From contig OZ023270.1 of the NCBI GenBank assembly GCA_964006375.1, forward strand, positions 70,161,082-70,225,081: a stretch of DNA of 64,000 bases, written 5' to 3'. Below, one piece after another: positions 24,350 through 38,462 of the stretch (position 1 is its first letter; each line of letters starts with the position of its first letter). The notes below the pieces were generated by a model. It was not told the origin of the DNA, made no database searches, and saw only the letters and a list, made by a program, of their open reading frames with translations. Source of the stretch: Tillus elongatus (lineage: Eukaryota; Arthropoda; Insecta; Coleoptera; Cleridae). The position numbers and the translations under genes were made by a program.

Positions 24350-24440
24350 CAAATTGAAATCGACCCTCCATATGGATTCTAGGTGTCCCAGTTCGCGCTG
24401 ATTTGAAGAAAGTTTTTCAAAATTGAAAAATCGCGGTCTT
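24350..24440 (-). repeat. TA-core left-arm fragment
   Basis: ATTGAAATCGACCCTCCATA and GTTCGCGCTGATTTGAAG are the left arm in reverse. It directly abuts the 3' end of the next LINE. Confidence 0.6.
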
Positions 24441-24446
24441 TTTTTT

Positions 24447-26835
24447 AAATTTCAACAACACACCACGAGGGCTTACAGCCTAAATACTATCGTACCGTGG
24501 GTGTTGACAAGGAGGAAAGAGGCAACTTGTTAATTCTGGACTTGAAGGTTTGGAGGTTCGGGGGAGAAGGAAAAACATGTGCCAGCAAGGAATTCCACAA
24601 TTTGGAAATCCTCGGGACAAAATAGCGGGCATAACAAGATGTTCTATGTCTGGTGAACTGGACAGTAAAAGGGTGCATTCGCTCTGTTTCCCTGGTAGAT
24701 CTGTTGGGGGCAGCAGGTGGTGGAACTATGGAAGAAAGCTCTTCTGAGCAGTGCCCGTGCAGATATCTATGAAAGAGAGAGAAGTCACGGCACGTCGGTG
24801 GGCAAGGGATGGCAGTCTTTGGGTGAGGGTAGCGTCACCGATGAGACGTATAGCTCTCTTCTGAATGGAGTCCAGGATATCGAGTGTAGAAGCGGCAGCA
24901 GCACCCCAGATGTGGGAGCAGTATTCGAGGTTTGGTCTTATTTGTAAAGTATATAAAGTATAGAGATTAGCTGGTGAAAAGTATTTGCGAGCCCGGAAGA
25001 GGAAACCTAATTTCTTAGCAGCCGCTTCGGCAATTGATGTGACATGTTGGTGCCAATTGACATTTTGATCCACAGAGATGCCAACAAGTGAAAAGGACTC
25101 ATTACTTTGAATGACTTGGTTGTTTATTGTGATGGGTCTAGGGCTGGTGTATCTCGTATGAGAAAGAAAGCAAGACTGTGATTTGGTGGGGTTGAATTGT
25201 ACAAGATTTCTACTTCCCCAGTCCAATATTTTTTGGAGATCCACGGAGATAGAACCCTCCATGAGTCTGGGATCCTCATCTAATTGGGCTAAAAAGACAG
25301 GCTTAGAATATTGTATATTTGAGTGGAGGGTGCTGTCGTCCGCGTAACTGTGAACTGGGTTGGATGTGCTAGAGAGGAGGTCATTGATGTGGAGAAGAAA
25401 CAAAGTAGGGGCTAAAGCTGAACCTTGAGGAACTCCTGCATTAATTGGATATAGTTTAGAGGAATGGCCATCCACGACAACAGAAATGCTCCGGTTGGAG
25501 AGGAAATTTGCTGTCCAGGTACAGTGTTTTGGTGGTAGGCCATAAGCCGGTAGTTCTTTAAGCAGCGCTGCGTGCCAGACCTGGTCAAATGCTTTGGATA
25601 TGTCTATAGCGACAATCTGGGATTCGCCTTGTAGTTCCATAGACTTGTTCCAAGAATGGGTCACAAAGGAAAGGAGGTCGGCAGTTGATCTGCGCTGACG
25701 GAATCCATACTGCCTGTCGTGGAGTAGACTGTGTTTTTCAAGAAATTTTAGTAATTCGGTGTTTATATACTTTTCCATTACTTTAGAGATGACCGAAAGG
25801 AGAGAAATAGGCCTGTAGTTGCTAGGAAGCGCTTTCGATCATTTCTTGGGGACGGGTTGTACTCGAGCAGTTTTCCAGTTACTAGGCAATATGCCTCTAT
25901 TGTAAGATGTCTGAAACAGACGAGTCAGGAGCAAGTTCTGGTGCGCATTTTTGAGAACAATTGCTGGGATCTCGTCAAGGCCAGAGGCTTTCCTGGTATT
26001 AAGAGAAGAGAGAATTTTTCGTACCTTTTTAGTTTTGAAAATGATATCCGTCATTTTTTGCGCGACATTGGGGACTGTTGGTGGTAGAACATTTGGAGGT
26101 GGGTTGAGAGTAGAATTGCCGGCGAACAACGAGGCAAAAAGTTCAGCCTTGCCCAGGGCGGTAGAAACAATTTCATCCCCTGAGACAAGAGGTGGAAACG
26201 TGCTCTTGTAGAAAGTATTCCCAATAGATTTAGCAAGAGTCCAGAAGGGTTTGCTGCCGCTGGGGCTTAAGAGGACTTTGTTTTTGATGTGGTTATTAAA
26301 CGAGTTTTTTTCCTCAGAAAGAATGCGGACATAGCGGTTTCTTGTGTCGTTAAATGCTTGACGGTTTTCTTGACTGGGATTGTGTAGAAGCTTTTTGTGA
26401 GCTTTGACCTTTTCAAGTCTGGCCTTGTCACAGGATTTAGAGAACCAGGGCTTTTGAGTGGCTGCAGAGGTTTTCTGTGTACGTGGAATAAATAATTCCA
26501 TGCCAGCTTGGATAATTTCGGTGACGTTTTGTGAGATATCAGAGGGGTCAGGATGAGAGAAGCAGACAGACGCCCATGGAAATGAGGAAAAGTAATCTCG
26601 CATTTCGTCCCAGTTCGCGGATTTGTAGTGCCAAACGATACGTGGGTGTGATGACTGTGTGACCTCGGGTTGCATTGCGCAGGAAGCAGTGACCATGCCG
26701 TGGTCTGAGCGACCCAGTGGGGCGGTGACTGATGTCTTACAGCATTCAGGTTTTGTAGTAAGAAGGAGATCCAAGGGATTTGAGCTATGTGTTGGGATGC
26801 GAGGAAAGTAAGTAGTTTGCTGAACCATATTGGCT
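24447..26835 (-). pseudogene. LINE (Jockey/CR1-like), longest copy
   Basis: Minus strand. Frame 26828-25839 starts in the C-terminal part of an APE-type endonuclease (NPLDLLLTTKPE; PLGRSDHGMV with the SDH motif), then the linker and RT fingers (VRKILSSLNTRKASGLDEIP). A single TGA near 25838, where a CGA would restore reading, separates it from frame 25778-24726. That second frame has YGFRQRRSTADLL, ISKAFDQVWH (palm A), AGVPQGSALAPTLFLLHIND (palm B) and SYADDSTLH (palm C). A frameshift near 24775 puts the C-terminal block (ISKLWNSLLAHVF) in another frame. It is 5' truncated at about 26835 and has the same 3' terminus as the copy at 6.65 kb. Confidence 0.9.
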
Positions 26836-26952
26836 CCTTATTAGCGATGTTTGTTTACGAAAAATCGCCAAAATTAGTCGTTCGCTAAAAAAAACAGGCG
26901 AGAGTAATTCACAGAGTGGTAAATTAATACTTTAATAAGTAAAAAACTTAAA

Positions 26953-27270
26953 ATTGTGTGTTTTTTTGTGTGTGTTCTTTGATTCTTCAACGTCGGTCTA
27001 TTTCCCCCACTATGGCCAATCATCGACGCCAGTGAGCAGTTTAACCCCACTGTCCGGGAAATTTTGCCGAACCCCTGTCTTTCTTAAGGCGGGTAGGGAT
27101 CTTTAACGTGCCCAACATTGCATGGACACGGGACCGACGGCGAAACGTGCAGGAATTTAACTCGGTAATCTAAAAAGATATAACCTCGGTTGATTTTAAT
27201 ACTACAATATGTACTGAAAAAGTGAAGGGAGAACCTTGGGATTGAACCCAGTACCCTTTGGTTTATTTTC
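26953..27270 (-). repeat. tRNA-derived SINE, head-truncated copy
   Basis: Minus strand: box B GGGTTCAATCCC is present but box A is lost. The body has ATCAACCGAGGTTATATC, GTCCATGCAATGTTGGGCAC, GTTAAAGATCCC and GGCAAAATTTCC, then GACGTTGAAGAATC and an (AC)n-like tail. Confidence 0.75.
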
Positions 27271-27299
27271 ACAAAATGAAGTTCTATGTATAGTAGCAC

Positions 27300-27912
27300 C
27301 CATGTTTCGCAGGAGTGTGACAAAATAAATAATTATGGTGGTGGCGATAGTTATAGTAAGCTGTGGAGAATTGCATGTTACAACACTGTATGATAAAGAC
27401 CATAAAAGTTAATGGATTTTTTATGCCATAATCATTATGCATATTATGTCATTCATGTAAAAATCTCCTGCCCTAAATAGAATGCAATAATTATGACGAC
27501 GTTTTATGGTAGCTTTATTAATAGCGGCGTATACACACAGTATTAGATGCACAAGGGTTGAACTTAATTGATACGGTGGTAATTGTACAAAAGTGTTGCA
27601 AAAAGGCGTTGTGGAGTTTTGTTACTAGTTGAGCAATATTATCCACTATACAAAGAATGTTAAAGGGCGTTGCTCTTTAGGAATATTATTTGAGGCAATA
27701 GGTGACAGCAATTCACAAGCACCTCTATACGCAAAATCTATTTCTGTAAAAATAATTTTACACCAAAACATCCATGGCAGCTTGTTGCAGATTTATTTCT
27801 ATAGTAACAGTCCTGGTGCATGAACAATTGGGAGCAATTTTGTTACAATATTTCACTTCAAAGGCAATAGATGAGGTTTTCAAAGATATATAGAGTTTCC
27901 ACAAAACAATTG

Positions 27913-28008
<96 letters not shown>

Positions 28009-28090
28009 GAAGTATTAATTTCGTCTAAAATTATAATAGAAAATCTATTAAATTTAGAAAACGAAGACAAGGTGTACTAGGTAGACTGTC
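27300..28090. other. Unassigned DNA with (TA)n at 27917-28006
   Basis: About 600 bp without motif, then a 90-bp TA tract. It is followed by GTGAAGTATTAATTTCGTC, distantly like the flank right of the TA tracts at 38.5 and 45.9 kb. Confidence 0.5.
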
Positions 28091-28097
28091 CAGGACT

Positions 28098-28985
28098 CAG
28101 ACATGGAAAGTCAGTAGTTGACTGACCCAGGACTTAATGGCTTCCCTGGTAGTGCTCTTTGTCACACCCAGAACCGGTTCTGGTCCCATAAATGGTTCTA
28201 ATGACCCTCTCTTCGCGAGACTGTCAGCTTCTTCATTGCCTTTGACCCTCGAGTGACCCGGCACCCAGATAAAGGTGACCTCATTCTGTACAGCCAGGTC
28301 GCTCGTCTCGTCTCGGCATTCACTTACCTGCCTGGAATTTACCCGTGGGCTACTTAGAGCTTTAAGGGCTGCATGGATGTCTGTGGCTATGAGGATCCGC
28401 TTGTTGGTGTAGCTCCTCTTGTTCTCCCGCACACAGTGCAGGATGGCGTACATTTCGGCCTGAAAGACCGTTGCATGGACTCCGAGGGAAATACTATGAC
28501 TTACCCTCGGTCCTTCTTAATAACCAACTGTCCCCGTCCCACGCTCCCCGTCGGATCCGTCCGTGAACCAGACGAGCGCGTCCATTGGTATGCCCGGTGT
28601 CTCCTCCCGCCATGCCTCGCGGTCGGGGATTTCCACTTCAAAATTGTTTTCCCTGCAGATTCGCGGGCTCGCGAAGTCTGACCTCATTTCATGCATGGGC
28701 TCCTCCACGATCTTCTGAATTTTGCAGTGGCCCCTGAGGCCTGGGTTGATCTTCAGTCTACCATTGCAGGCTAGTCTGTATAGTCCTAGCCTGGCCTCCC
28801 CGATAATAACTAAGTGTAGGGGCGGCGTGGGGCAGATCAAGCAACACCTCCATGGCGGCTGTTGGGATTAAAGACATGGCCCCTGTGATACCTAGGCAAG
28901 CCATCCTTTGGATCTTGCCTAGTTTTTGTTTGGCACTTGTCTCACCTTAGGCCACCAGACCAGTGCCGCGTATGTAAACGATGGT
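28098..28985 (-). pseudogene. LINE RNase H region, copy 2
   Basis: Same family as 13612-15300. Minus-strand frame 28840-28517 has RLACNGRLKINPGLRGHCKI and the RNase H start ALVWFTDGSDGERGTG with an intact FTDGS. After a break near 28500, frame 28453-28097 continues with YAILHCVRENKRSYTNKRI and WVPGHSRVKGNEEADSLAKR, including the conserved GNEEAD near the end of RNase H. Both ends are truncated. It preserves catalytic motifs better than copy 1 but is not intact. Confidence 0.85.
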
Positions 28986-28989
28986 TTGA

Positions 28990-29925
28990 CCACCCCTTTT
29001 ACTGATTACTTTTCAGGTGATGTAAACCTCAAACCGCTATGACTATTGACCTTGCATTCGATTTGAAATTTTGCGAGAATCGAAAACGAGATTATAATGT
29101 ACATTTTCTAATTAAAAAAGACATTTGGACAATGAAATATCACATGAGTAATTTCTTCATCATTATTACTTGTGATCTCTGTCTATTTTTTCTCACTGAC
29201 GCATCGATTAACACAGAAATTCTTCCACTTTTCCGTTCCTTCCATAAAACTCTGTACAAAAAATTATGAAACATGGCGTTGCTGATCCCACATGATCGTT
29301 GTCTAATCAAAACTTTGTCCAAAATATGACGACACTGACTTTATACAGTCACTATAAGTAATGTTCACCGAAAATTGTGGGTAATTTGCGTTTAAAATGT
29401 CTAGTATATAAAATCAAAATGTTGCAAAAAGGACTAAAGAGCAATGGCAAAACTACATATAACATAAAACTTTTTCAGCAATCACGCCTTTGTGTACTAT
29501 ATTATTATTACTTATTATAGTTGTCATGGGAACAACACTATCATACTATAAACGCCTGCGAATATGTATTTTCCATCTTTTTTTTTTCTGATCACAATAC
29601 ATATATGCAAATAAGCCACGGCTTATAGATTATACTTTTTTTTCTTATACGACTAATTTTATCTGGGAACAGATGCCAAAACAAATACAATACACTTTTT
29701 TTAACTTTCAGTTTCGTTGCGTGAACGGTTCGACCGTAACCAATAATTTTATGTGTGATTTAATTCATAGTTCCAGTAATGCATGCATTAACCCTTTCTA
29801 GTCGAAATAAGGGGTTGGTTACGTAAGCGTATTTGTGTTCGAATGTGACGATATTATATTACTGTGTGCAAAAAATATTTACCTATTGCTGAGGGGTGAG
29901 AATATTGAATACAGGTTTAATTTAG
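28990..29925. other. Unassigned AT-rich sequence
   Basis: No recognised motif. Small open frames show no domain. Confidence 0.4.

Positions 29926-30011
<86 letters not shown>
29926..30011. repeat. (TA)n tract, left of mariner insertion
   Basis: About 80 bp of TA continuing, after the element, into the tract at 32028-32121. The two are one microsatellite split by the transposon. Confidence 0.9.
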
Positions 30012-32346
<2,335 letters not shown>

Positions 32347-32874
32347 TACAGTGTAGAACAGGCAAATGGTATAAATTCAGTATCTCAATTAGTGTGCATA
32401 TTTATAAACGGAACACGTCAATTTTAGATTGAAGATTGACATCCCGCAACGTGAAAACTTTACCTCTACATTCAATCCACTTCAAGTAACAGTCTCATCC
32501 CTAAAATTCTCAAATAGAATGTAATTGCTTGTGATACCTCGTTTGAATGATCTCTTCATTCTGTATTTAAAAATGCTATGGCTTTGAAATGTATTGAAAA
32601 AATTAACAGCAAAAAATAAATTCATCCGATTGACGAACCTCGATACAAAACACTGACAGTTAATAATGAATCGCGATTCATTCTTAGAAATGAAAAAAGT
32701 TATCAAAATTCTTCATAGTTAGCCATGTTATTTTTGTTTAAAATGCCGTAGCAGCTTGCTGTGTGATTGCAACTAAATGGCAATAATTCTCAGTTGTTAA
32801 CTGCAAGTCAGAAACATTGTGTATTTAACCGAAATCCATAAAATATCAATTCTGCATATAAAGTTCCAGCGAAT

Positions 32875-33291
32875 GTGATACAGTTCCAGCAGGATGGAGC
32901 ACCAACACATTACCAAATCAATGTTCGGCAGCACCTCGACTTAATATTTCCAAATCGGTGGATACGGAGGCGAGGATCCTTACAATGGCCAGGACGATCA
33001 CCCAATGCTACGCTATTAGACCCCCTTTTATGGGAATATGTGAACAGTATGGTATACAAAACTAAACCATGTGATTTAACCGATTTAAGAAGAAGAGTAA
33101 CGATTGAGATTAGGTATGTCATGCCTCAGATGTTGCTTAACCGTAGAAAACATTTTTATTTACGATCAGCATGCTGCCAAGACGTTCAAGGTATACATTT
33201 TCAGCCACCCTACATTAATATTGATCTGTTTTTTTTTCCCATTATTAAGAATCAAACGCGATTAGTAATTAATTTTTTTAATGTGTTGTAG
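32875..33291 (+). pseudogene. DD41D transposase C-terminal fragment
   Basis: FQQDGAPTHYQINVRQHLD holds the second catalytic Asp, and ATLLDPLLWEYVNSMVYKTK holds the third, 41 residues later. The usual SPD before it is SPN. The sequence is close to the intact enzyme at 30.4 kb. The N-terminal half with the first Asp is absent between the left arm and this fragment. Confidence 0.85.
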
Positions 33292-33370
33292 CAGAGTTCG
33301 TCAACCAAGTGAAGCTCATTTTTTTACTATTAATTTTTGCGATAAACTTTCCAGCCATAGCAATTTTTAA

Positions 33371-33738
33371 CGTGTGTGTGTGTGTGTGTGTTTGGTTTCT
33401 TTAACGTCGGTGTATTTCCGCTACTATGGCCAATCACTGGCACCAGGGAGCAGTTTTACCTCACAATCCTTGAAATTTTGCCAAACCCCTGCCTTTCTGT
33501 AAGGAAGGAAGGGATCTTTAACGAGACCAACATCGCATGGACACGGTACTGACAGCTTTCCGCGCCATACGAAGGGCGGAACATGCAGACATTCAACTTG
33601 CTCAAATACAATGCCACAACCTCGGTTGATGTTAATTTTACAGTATGTACCGTAAAAGTGAAAGGAGAACCCTGGGATCTACGCTAGTACTCTTCGGTTC
33701 AGAGGCATACGTTCTTACCACTGGACCACCGAGACTCT
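33371..33738 (-). repeat. tRNA-derived SINE, complete copy inside a mariner
   Basis: On the minus strand from 33738: TCTCGGTGGTCCAGTGGTAA contains a perfect box A (TGGTCCAGTGG). The box B position is decayed (CTAGCGTAGATCC). The conserved body and the end GACGTTAAAGAAACC are followed by an (AC)n tail (33371-33391 as TG on plus). The insertion is bounded by the direct repeat CAATTTTTAA on both sides, a 10-bp target duplication in the mariner arm. Confidence 0.85.
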
Positions 33739-33916
33739 CAATTTTTAATGGAGAATGAAGAGATCTTTCAATTGGGGTATCACAAGCCCTTACTGTCGAG
33801 TTTGAAATTTGGTGGTTGCAACTGTCACTCGAAAGTGGTTAAATGTATGAATGAAGTTTTCACGTTGCATGATTTATCTTTAAATCTGAAAATATATAGA
33901 TATGCACAATAATTAA

Positions 33917-35455
33917 CATTTTATTCTTCTTAAGACGCCGTCTCCCTACGAATGTTGGCTATCCAACTGGCTATAATGGTGCGTGATACCGCACCTCTGA
34001 AAATCTCCACAGATTACCGTCCGTACGAACCATCGACGCAGATCTTTCAGCCATGAGTTCTGCCGTCTGCCCACAGATCGTTTGCCCTCTATATTTCCTT
34101 TGATGAGGAGTTGGAGGAGCTCGTACCGCTGCCCCCTCATAATGTGCTCGATGTATTGGAGCTTTCGTTCTTTGATGGTTGTCAGCAGTTCTTTGCCTTT
34201 ACCTATTCTCTTTAGCACTTCCTCGTTGGTTATCCTGTCTACCCAGGATATACGCAGTATACCGCGATACAAGTACATCTCAAAGGCGTCAATGCGGCTC
34301 CCCATTGATTGGCAGAATGTCCAGCTCTCGGAGCCATAGAGTAGCACTGGGAAGATATAACAGTGCAATATACGTATGCGAAGCTGTAGGGTTAGGTCTC
34401 TACTGGTGAAGAGTTTCTTCATGGAAATGAATGTCCTTCTGGCCTGTTCTATCCTTGATCTGATTTTCATTTTAGGGTCACTGTTCTCGTTGACGAGGGC
34501 TCCAAGGTATTTAACGGACGGCACCTGTTCCACAACCTGGTTGTTAACTTGAAGGATCGCCCGTCTTGGTGCCCTGGAGAATACAACCACCTTGGTCTTG
34601 GCAACGTTTATGTGTACACCATACCGTGTGCTATGCTCAACGATGAGGTCCATCATATTCTGGAGATGTGGTAGGCTGTCGGCGACCACGACTGTATCGT
34701 CGGCGAATCGTATATTATTAATAAGGGTGCCGTTGATTTTAACGCCCTCTTTCACATTCTCCAGTGCCTCCCGGTACACCACCTCCGAGTATATGTTAAA
34801 GAGTAGAGGGGACAGGACACATCCTTGTCTAACACCCCTTCTGATTTTTGTTTCTTCGGATGTTATGCCCTCTATCCTAATCTCCGCAGTCTGATGCTAG
34901 TACAGCTGCGTGATGATGTTCAGATCTCCCGCATCGACTCCGGTGTATTTTAGGATCTCAATGAGCTTCTGGTGCGAGACACAGTCGAAAGCTTTTCGGT
35001 AGTCAATAAAGCAGGCGTATATATCAACATTCATGTCTCTGCATCGCTGTGTGAGAACGTTGAGAGAGAAGAGAGCCTCGCGCGTGCCCATTCCGTTCTT
35101 AAATCCAGACTGCGTCTCCCCAGCCTGTCCCTCACATCTAGCGTATATGCGAGTGTGAACAATATGAAGAAACACCTTGAGGACGTGAGACATCAGGCTT
35201 ATCATTCGGTGGTCGTCGCATTGAGAAGCGTTCGGTTTCTTTGGCAGAGCGATGAACGTCGACCTCAGCCAGTCCGTTGGTAGTTTCCCAGTTTCATATA
35301 TTGAGTTGAACAACGATGTAGGAAGTTTTAGGCCTCTATCATCTGCACTGACGAGCAATTTCAAGGTTTCCGCGTGAATATTGTCTGGTCCTACAGCCTT
35401 GTCATTTTTCTGAAGTTTTATAGCACGTCTCACTTCCTCTGCCGGATAGCAGGGC
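33917..35455 (-). pseudogene. RTE-like LINE with 7-bp target duplication
   Basis: Minus strand. Frame 35433-34897 carries KNDKAVGPDNIHAETLKLL, an ISL fingers block, SGFKNGMGTREALFSLNVL and palm A (ACFIDYRKAFDCVSHQKL). A single TAG near 34896 interrupts it. The same frame then gives RRGVRQGCVLSPLLFNIYSE (palm B), NNIRFADDTVVVADS (palm C) and PSVKYLGALVNENS. The C-terminus GKRSVGRRQNSWLKDLRRW is typical of RTE-superfamily 'endonuclease-reverse transcriptase' proteins. The endonuclease is missing. TAATTAA at 33910-33916 and 35456-35462 is the target duplication. Confidence 0.88.
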
Positions 35456-35524
35456 TAATTAAGATACTGAATTTATTCTATTTGGCTGTTACACACTTTA
35501 TAGAGGCTTATTCTTTGGGTTCAC

Positions 35525-35680
35525 ATGTTTGTTGACAAAACCTGGAATTTATAAATTGCCTTGTATGCATTGTAGCTTTATCTACATCGGTCAAACGTCT
35601 AGAAGTTTTAGGACTTGATACAAAAAATATATTTCTCTACTTAGTAATAAACATGCTAATAAACCTTCATTATAGAAGGA
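35525..35680 (+). pseudogene. Penelope-like GIY-YIG fragment
   Basis: The plus frame gives PGIYKLPCMHCSFIYIGQTS then RSFRT and a stop. The GIY motif, the CxxC pair and YIGQT are all in place. Only about 50 codons remain. It starts just after the right end of the long-TIR mariner. Confidence 0.75.
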
Positions 35681-35850
35681 ATTTGCTTATGATGAGATCA
35701 CGACTTCGAGAACCCATATCCGAGATCACCCTTAATTTTTATATGTATATCCATAATATTAAACGTATATAATTTTTATGAAAATATGCTGCCATAACGC
35801 ACTTGCTGCATCCAGACTTTTTAATAGCTCAGCACCTCATAATTACTTTC
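35680..35850 (+). repeat. TA-core copy with internal deletion
   Basis: The left-arm phrase GAACCCATATCCGAGATCAC is followed within 90 bp by the right terminus CCATAACGCACTTGCTGC. The TA tract is reduced to a few mixed units and most of the right arm is gone. Confidence 0.65.
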
Positions 35851-36529
35851 TATTCAATTAATCCCCCATTCGGCTACCCAATTTTTATCCCCACAGTAAC
35901 GCCCCTGCCTAACAAATTTCATATCTTGACAATAACAATTATTTCAGCTTGTAATTATCGATGCCAGTGCGAGAGATTAATTAGAAACAATCAAATATTT
36001 AACCGAGAACAAAAGAAAGCGATTACTGGTGTTCACCTCGCAGTGCATGCGGGGAATGGAAACGACGATGAAAAAAAATAAAAGAATTATAATTTGGACC
36101 CCTGGTAGTCCGTCCCATCTCTTGCACTCACTCTCCATCCGTGTACATAATGATAAGTTGCCTAGTGCTGTATAATAATGATGAAAACTATTTAAGAAAA
36201 TGTATTTAATTGTTGGCGAAGGTAGCAATTATTACCACCGCAACATGCAGAACATTACTGCAGATGGGAGAGAAGGTAAATTGATTTGATTCTTTATTGT
36301 AATTGCACCAGTTAATTGGTGTCGTGAATAGAACATGTTATATAATTCTTATGAATAAAAATATACCGTGGGTTCGGATAGGATAGAATAAATTCCGTAA
36401 AATTCTTTAGGGGACAAACAAAAAAAAATCGCTAGACACGTCAAACATAAGATTTGAATGTGCACATTTTGACATATATATTTTTTTTGACGTGATCAGT
36501 TTCTGAGATATGGCATCATCGTCCATTTT
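35850..36529. other. Unassigned sequence
   Basis: A string ACCGTGGGTTCGGATAGG near 36365 resembles a mariner end, but no partner was found. Otherwise no motif. Confidence 0.35.
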
Positions 36530-36660
36530 TAGTGAATTTTTATTAAGAAAAATTCACTAATAGAGAGGTATCGATGGTGAGACTTTACAAAAAAAATTCA
36601 AATGAGCGCGAACTAGGACCCCTAGAACCCATATCCGGGGTCAGTTTCAATTTTTATATG

Positions 36661-36726
<66 letters not shown>
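36530..36726 (+). repeat. TA-core left half with (TA)n
   Basis: It has the perfect left hairpin (TTAGTGAATTTTT and its complement), GAGAGGTATCGATGGTGAG, AATGAGCGCGAACTAGG, CCATATCCGGGGTCAG and a TA tract 36664-36726. The right half is absent. Confidence 0.75.
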
Positions 36727-36729
<3 letters not shown>

Positions 36730-37062
36730 AATTCCACAGACAATTTTATTGTCCCATTATCTGTCTCAACAAATGCCGGTGATCCTCTTAATCCTCCTCA
36801 TCCTCTAAGTACCGTGATGACCAAAGCCCCCTACTTAATTGACCTTGACCCCACTACTTTCACTGACAACGAAGCAGGTAGACGGAATGACATACATAAG
36901 ACAAGACTTACAACGAACTGTCAGATCTCTCTGAGGCCTAGGGTTGAACACACTGAGACCGCACAGACAGTCTCCGGCAAGATTTGGGGAGTAGGCGGAT
37001 TGTGGCCCCATAATCGAGCTACAACAACCCAACCCACCTTTGTCCACCGCTCTAAGGGGTAG
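36724..37062 (+). other. Unidentified open frame of about 110 codons
   Basis: After the TA tract, an open frame reads NSTDNFIVPLSVSTNAGDPL and continues in a Pro/Thr-rich stretch to a stop near 37060. No domain is recognised. Its less AT-rich composition suggests a former coding sequence, perhaps of a retroelement, but nothing proves it. Confidence 0.25.
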
Positions 37063-37190
37063 GCAGATTGAGTCCTTAGAGTGTCCTTACATATTTCCTT
37101 TACCTCTTGAAACCAACCCAACCCACCTTTGTCCACCGCTCTAAAGAGTAGGCAGATTGAGGTGTTAGAGTGTCCTTACATATTTCCAAA
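37026..37190 (+). repeat. Two tandem units of about 86 bp
   Basis: AACCCAACCCACCTTTGTCC, CACCGCTCTAA, GTAGGCAGATTGAG and TTAGAGTGTCCTTACATATT occur twice in a row with few differences. The second unit runs into the next TA-core left arm. Confidence 0.8.
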
Positions 37191-37259
37191 AATTCTTTCA
37201 AATGAGTGCGAACTAGGACACCTAGAACCCATATCAGGGGTCAGTTTCAATTTTTATAT

Positions 37260-37333
<74 letters not shown>
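37190..37333 (+). repeat. TA-core left half with (TA)n
   Basis: AATGAGTGCGAACTAGG, CCATATCAGGGGTCAG and a TA tract at 37261-37333. It is the second left half within 700 bp and lacks the terminal hairpin. Confidence 0.7.
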
Positions 37334-37334
<1 letters not shown>

Positions 37335-37339
37335 AATAT

Positions 37340-38462
37340 TGCACTACACTGTAATCACTTTTAAATATACACTTTATTTGTTTGCTGTAACGTTTGTGAT
37401 TTCTTATTGGTTTGCGTGGACTGCAGTTTCGAACCGTCCCGGTTCATCATCAGCACGCTACTGACTGCTATCGCTCCTGTCTGGTCTACGTCGGAGATTG
37501 TAGGTGGCGCATGCTCCGTGAGCTTCTATTGGTTGGTTTCGTGTTCTCTGATTGGTTGTGCCTTCGGACTGTGTCGTGTGTAACTATCTCCTGTCTTGAT
37601 CACTGTGGTTTAATAATTTGTCTATTTGTATGTCCTTTATTAAGTTTTGTTTAAATGTTTGTACTTGGATTTGTTCTGGCATTAATTGTTTTCTATAGTT
37701 TGTTTGTTGAATGTAGTATTGTTCCCAGATTTCCATTTTTTTGTGGTCTTTAACATGTTTCATTAGTTTTAATTAGGTGATGTCTGGTTTTTGGTGTTTT
37801 GTGTCGTGAATGTGTGTAGCTACGTTCGATTTGTAGCTAGGTATGAGGATTTTACCCAATGCTGTTATATGTTCCTTGAATCTTGTTTCTATTGATTTCT
37901 TTGTCATTCCTATATATTTTTTATTGCATGTGTTACATTCTATTTGATATATTCCGTTTAATTTATGGGGGTTGTGTTCTTGTTTTTTATCTATTTTGTT
38001 TATTATTTTGTTATTGGTTTTGTATCTCATTTTTAAGTCATATTGTTTGAGTGTTTGTGTTATTTTTTTGATGTGGTGGTTATAAGTGAATGTTGTGTAT
38101 TTTGTGTTTGTTTCTGGTGTTTTGTTTTCGGTTTTGTTGATTTGTTTGTTTTTTATTTGTTTTACTAGCTTTTCTATTGTTTTTTTATTGTATCCATTTC
38201 TTTCTGCTATTTGTATTAGGATGTTGTAGTCCTTTTCTCGTTCGTCGTTATGAAGTGGTACATTTAGCATTCTGTTTATTAAGTATCTGTATATGGCCAT
38301 TTTGTGTATGTGAGTGTAGTGAGTGTTTAGGTATAGTGATGTCTGTTTGTGTGGGTTTTATTTTCTGATTAGTGTTAAGTCTAGGAAGTTTATGGTGTTG
38401 TTTGATTCTTTTTCTATTGTAAATTTTATGTTTCTGTTAATTTGGTTTATTTTTTCGAGGAT

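Larger units (their letters stand above)
32349..35498 (+). mobile_element. Long-TIR DD41D mariner with two nested insertions
   Basis: The left end CAGTGTAGAACAGGC follows TA at 32347. The right end GGCTGTTACACACTT precedes TA at 35499. The arms match those of the palindromic element at 7.9-10.6 kb. The right arm is split by a SINE at 33371-33738 and an RTE-like LINE at 33917-35455. When those are set aside, the right arm reads continuously against the left arm. The transposase is 5' truncated. Confidence 0.85.

Noticed and set aside
25951..26211. Plus-strand frames across the LINE at 24.4-26.8 kb
   Set aside because: Antisense shadows of the endonuclease and reverse transcriptase frames.
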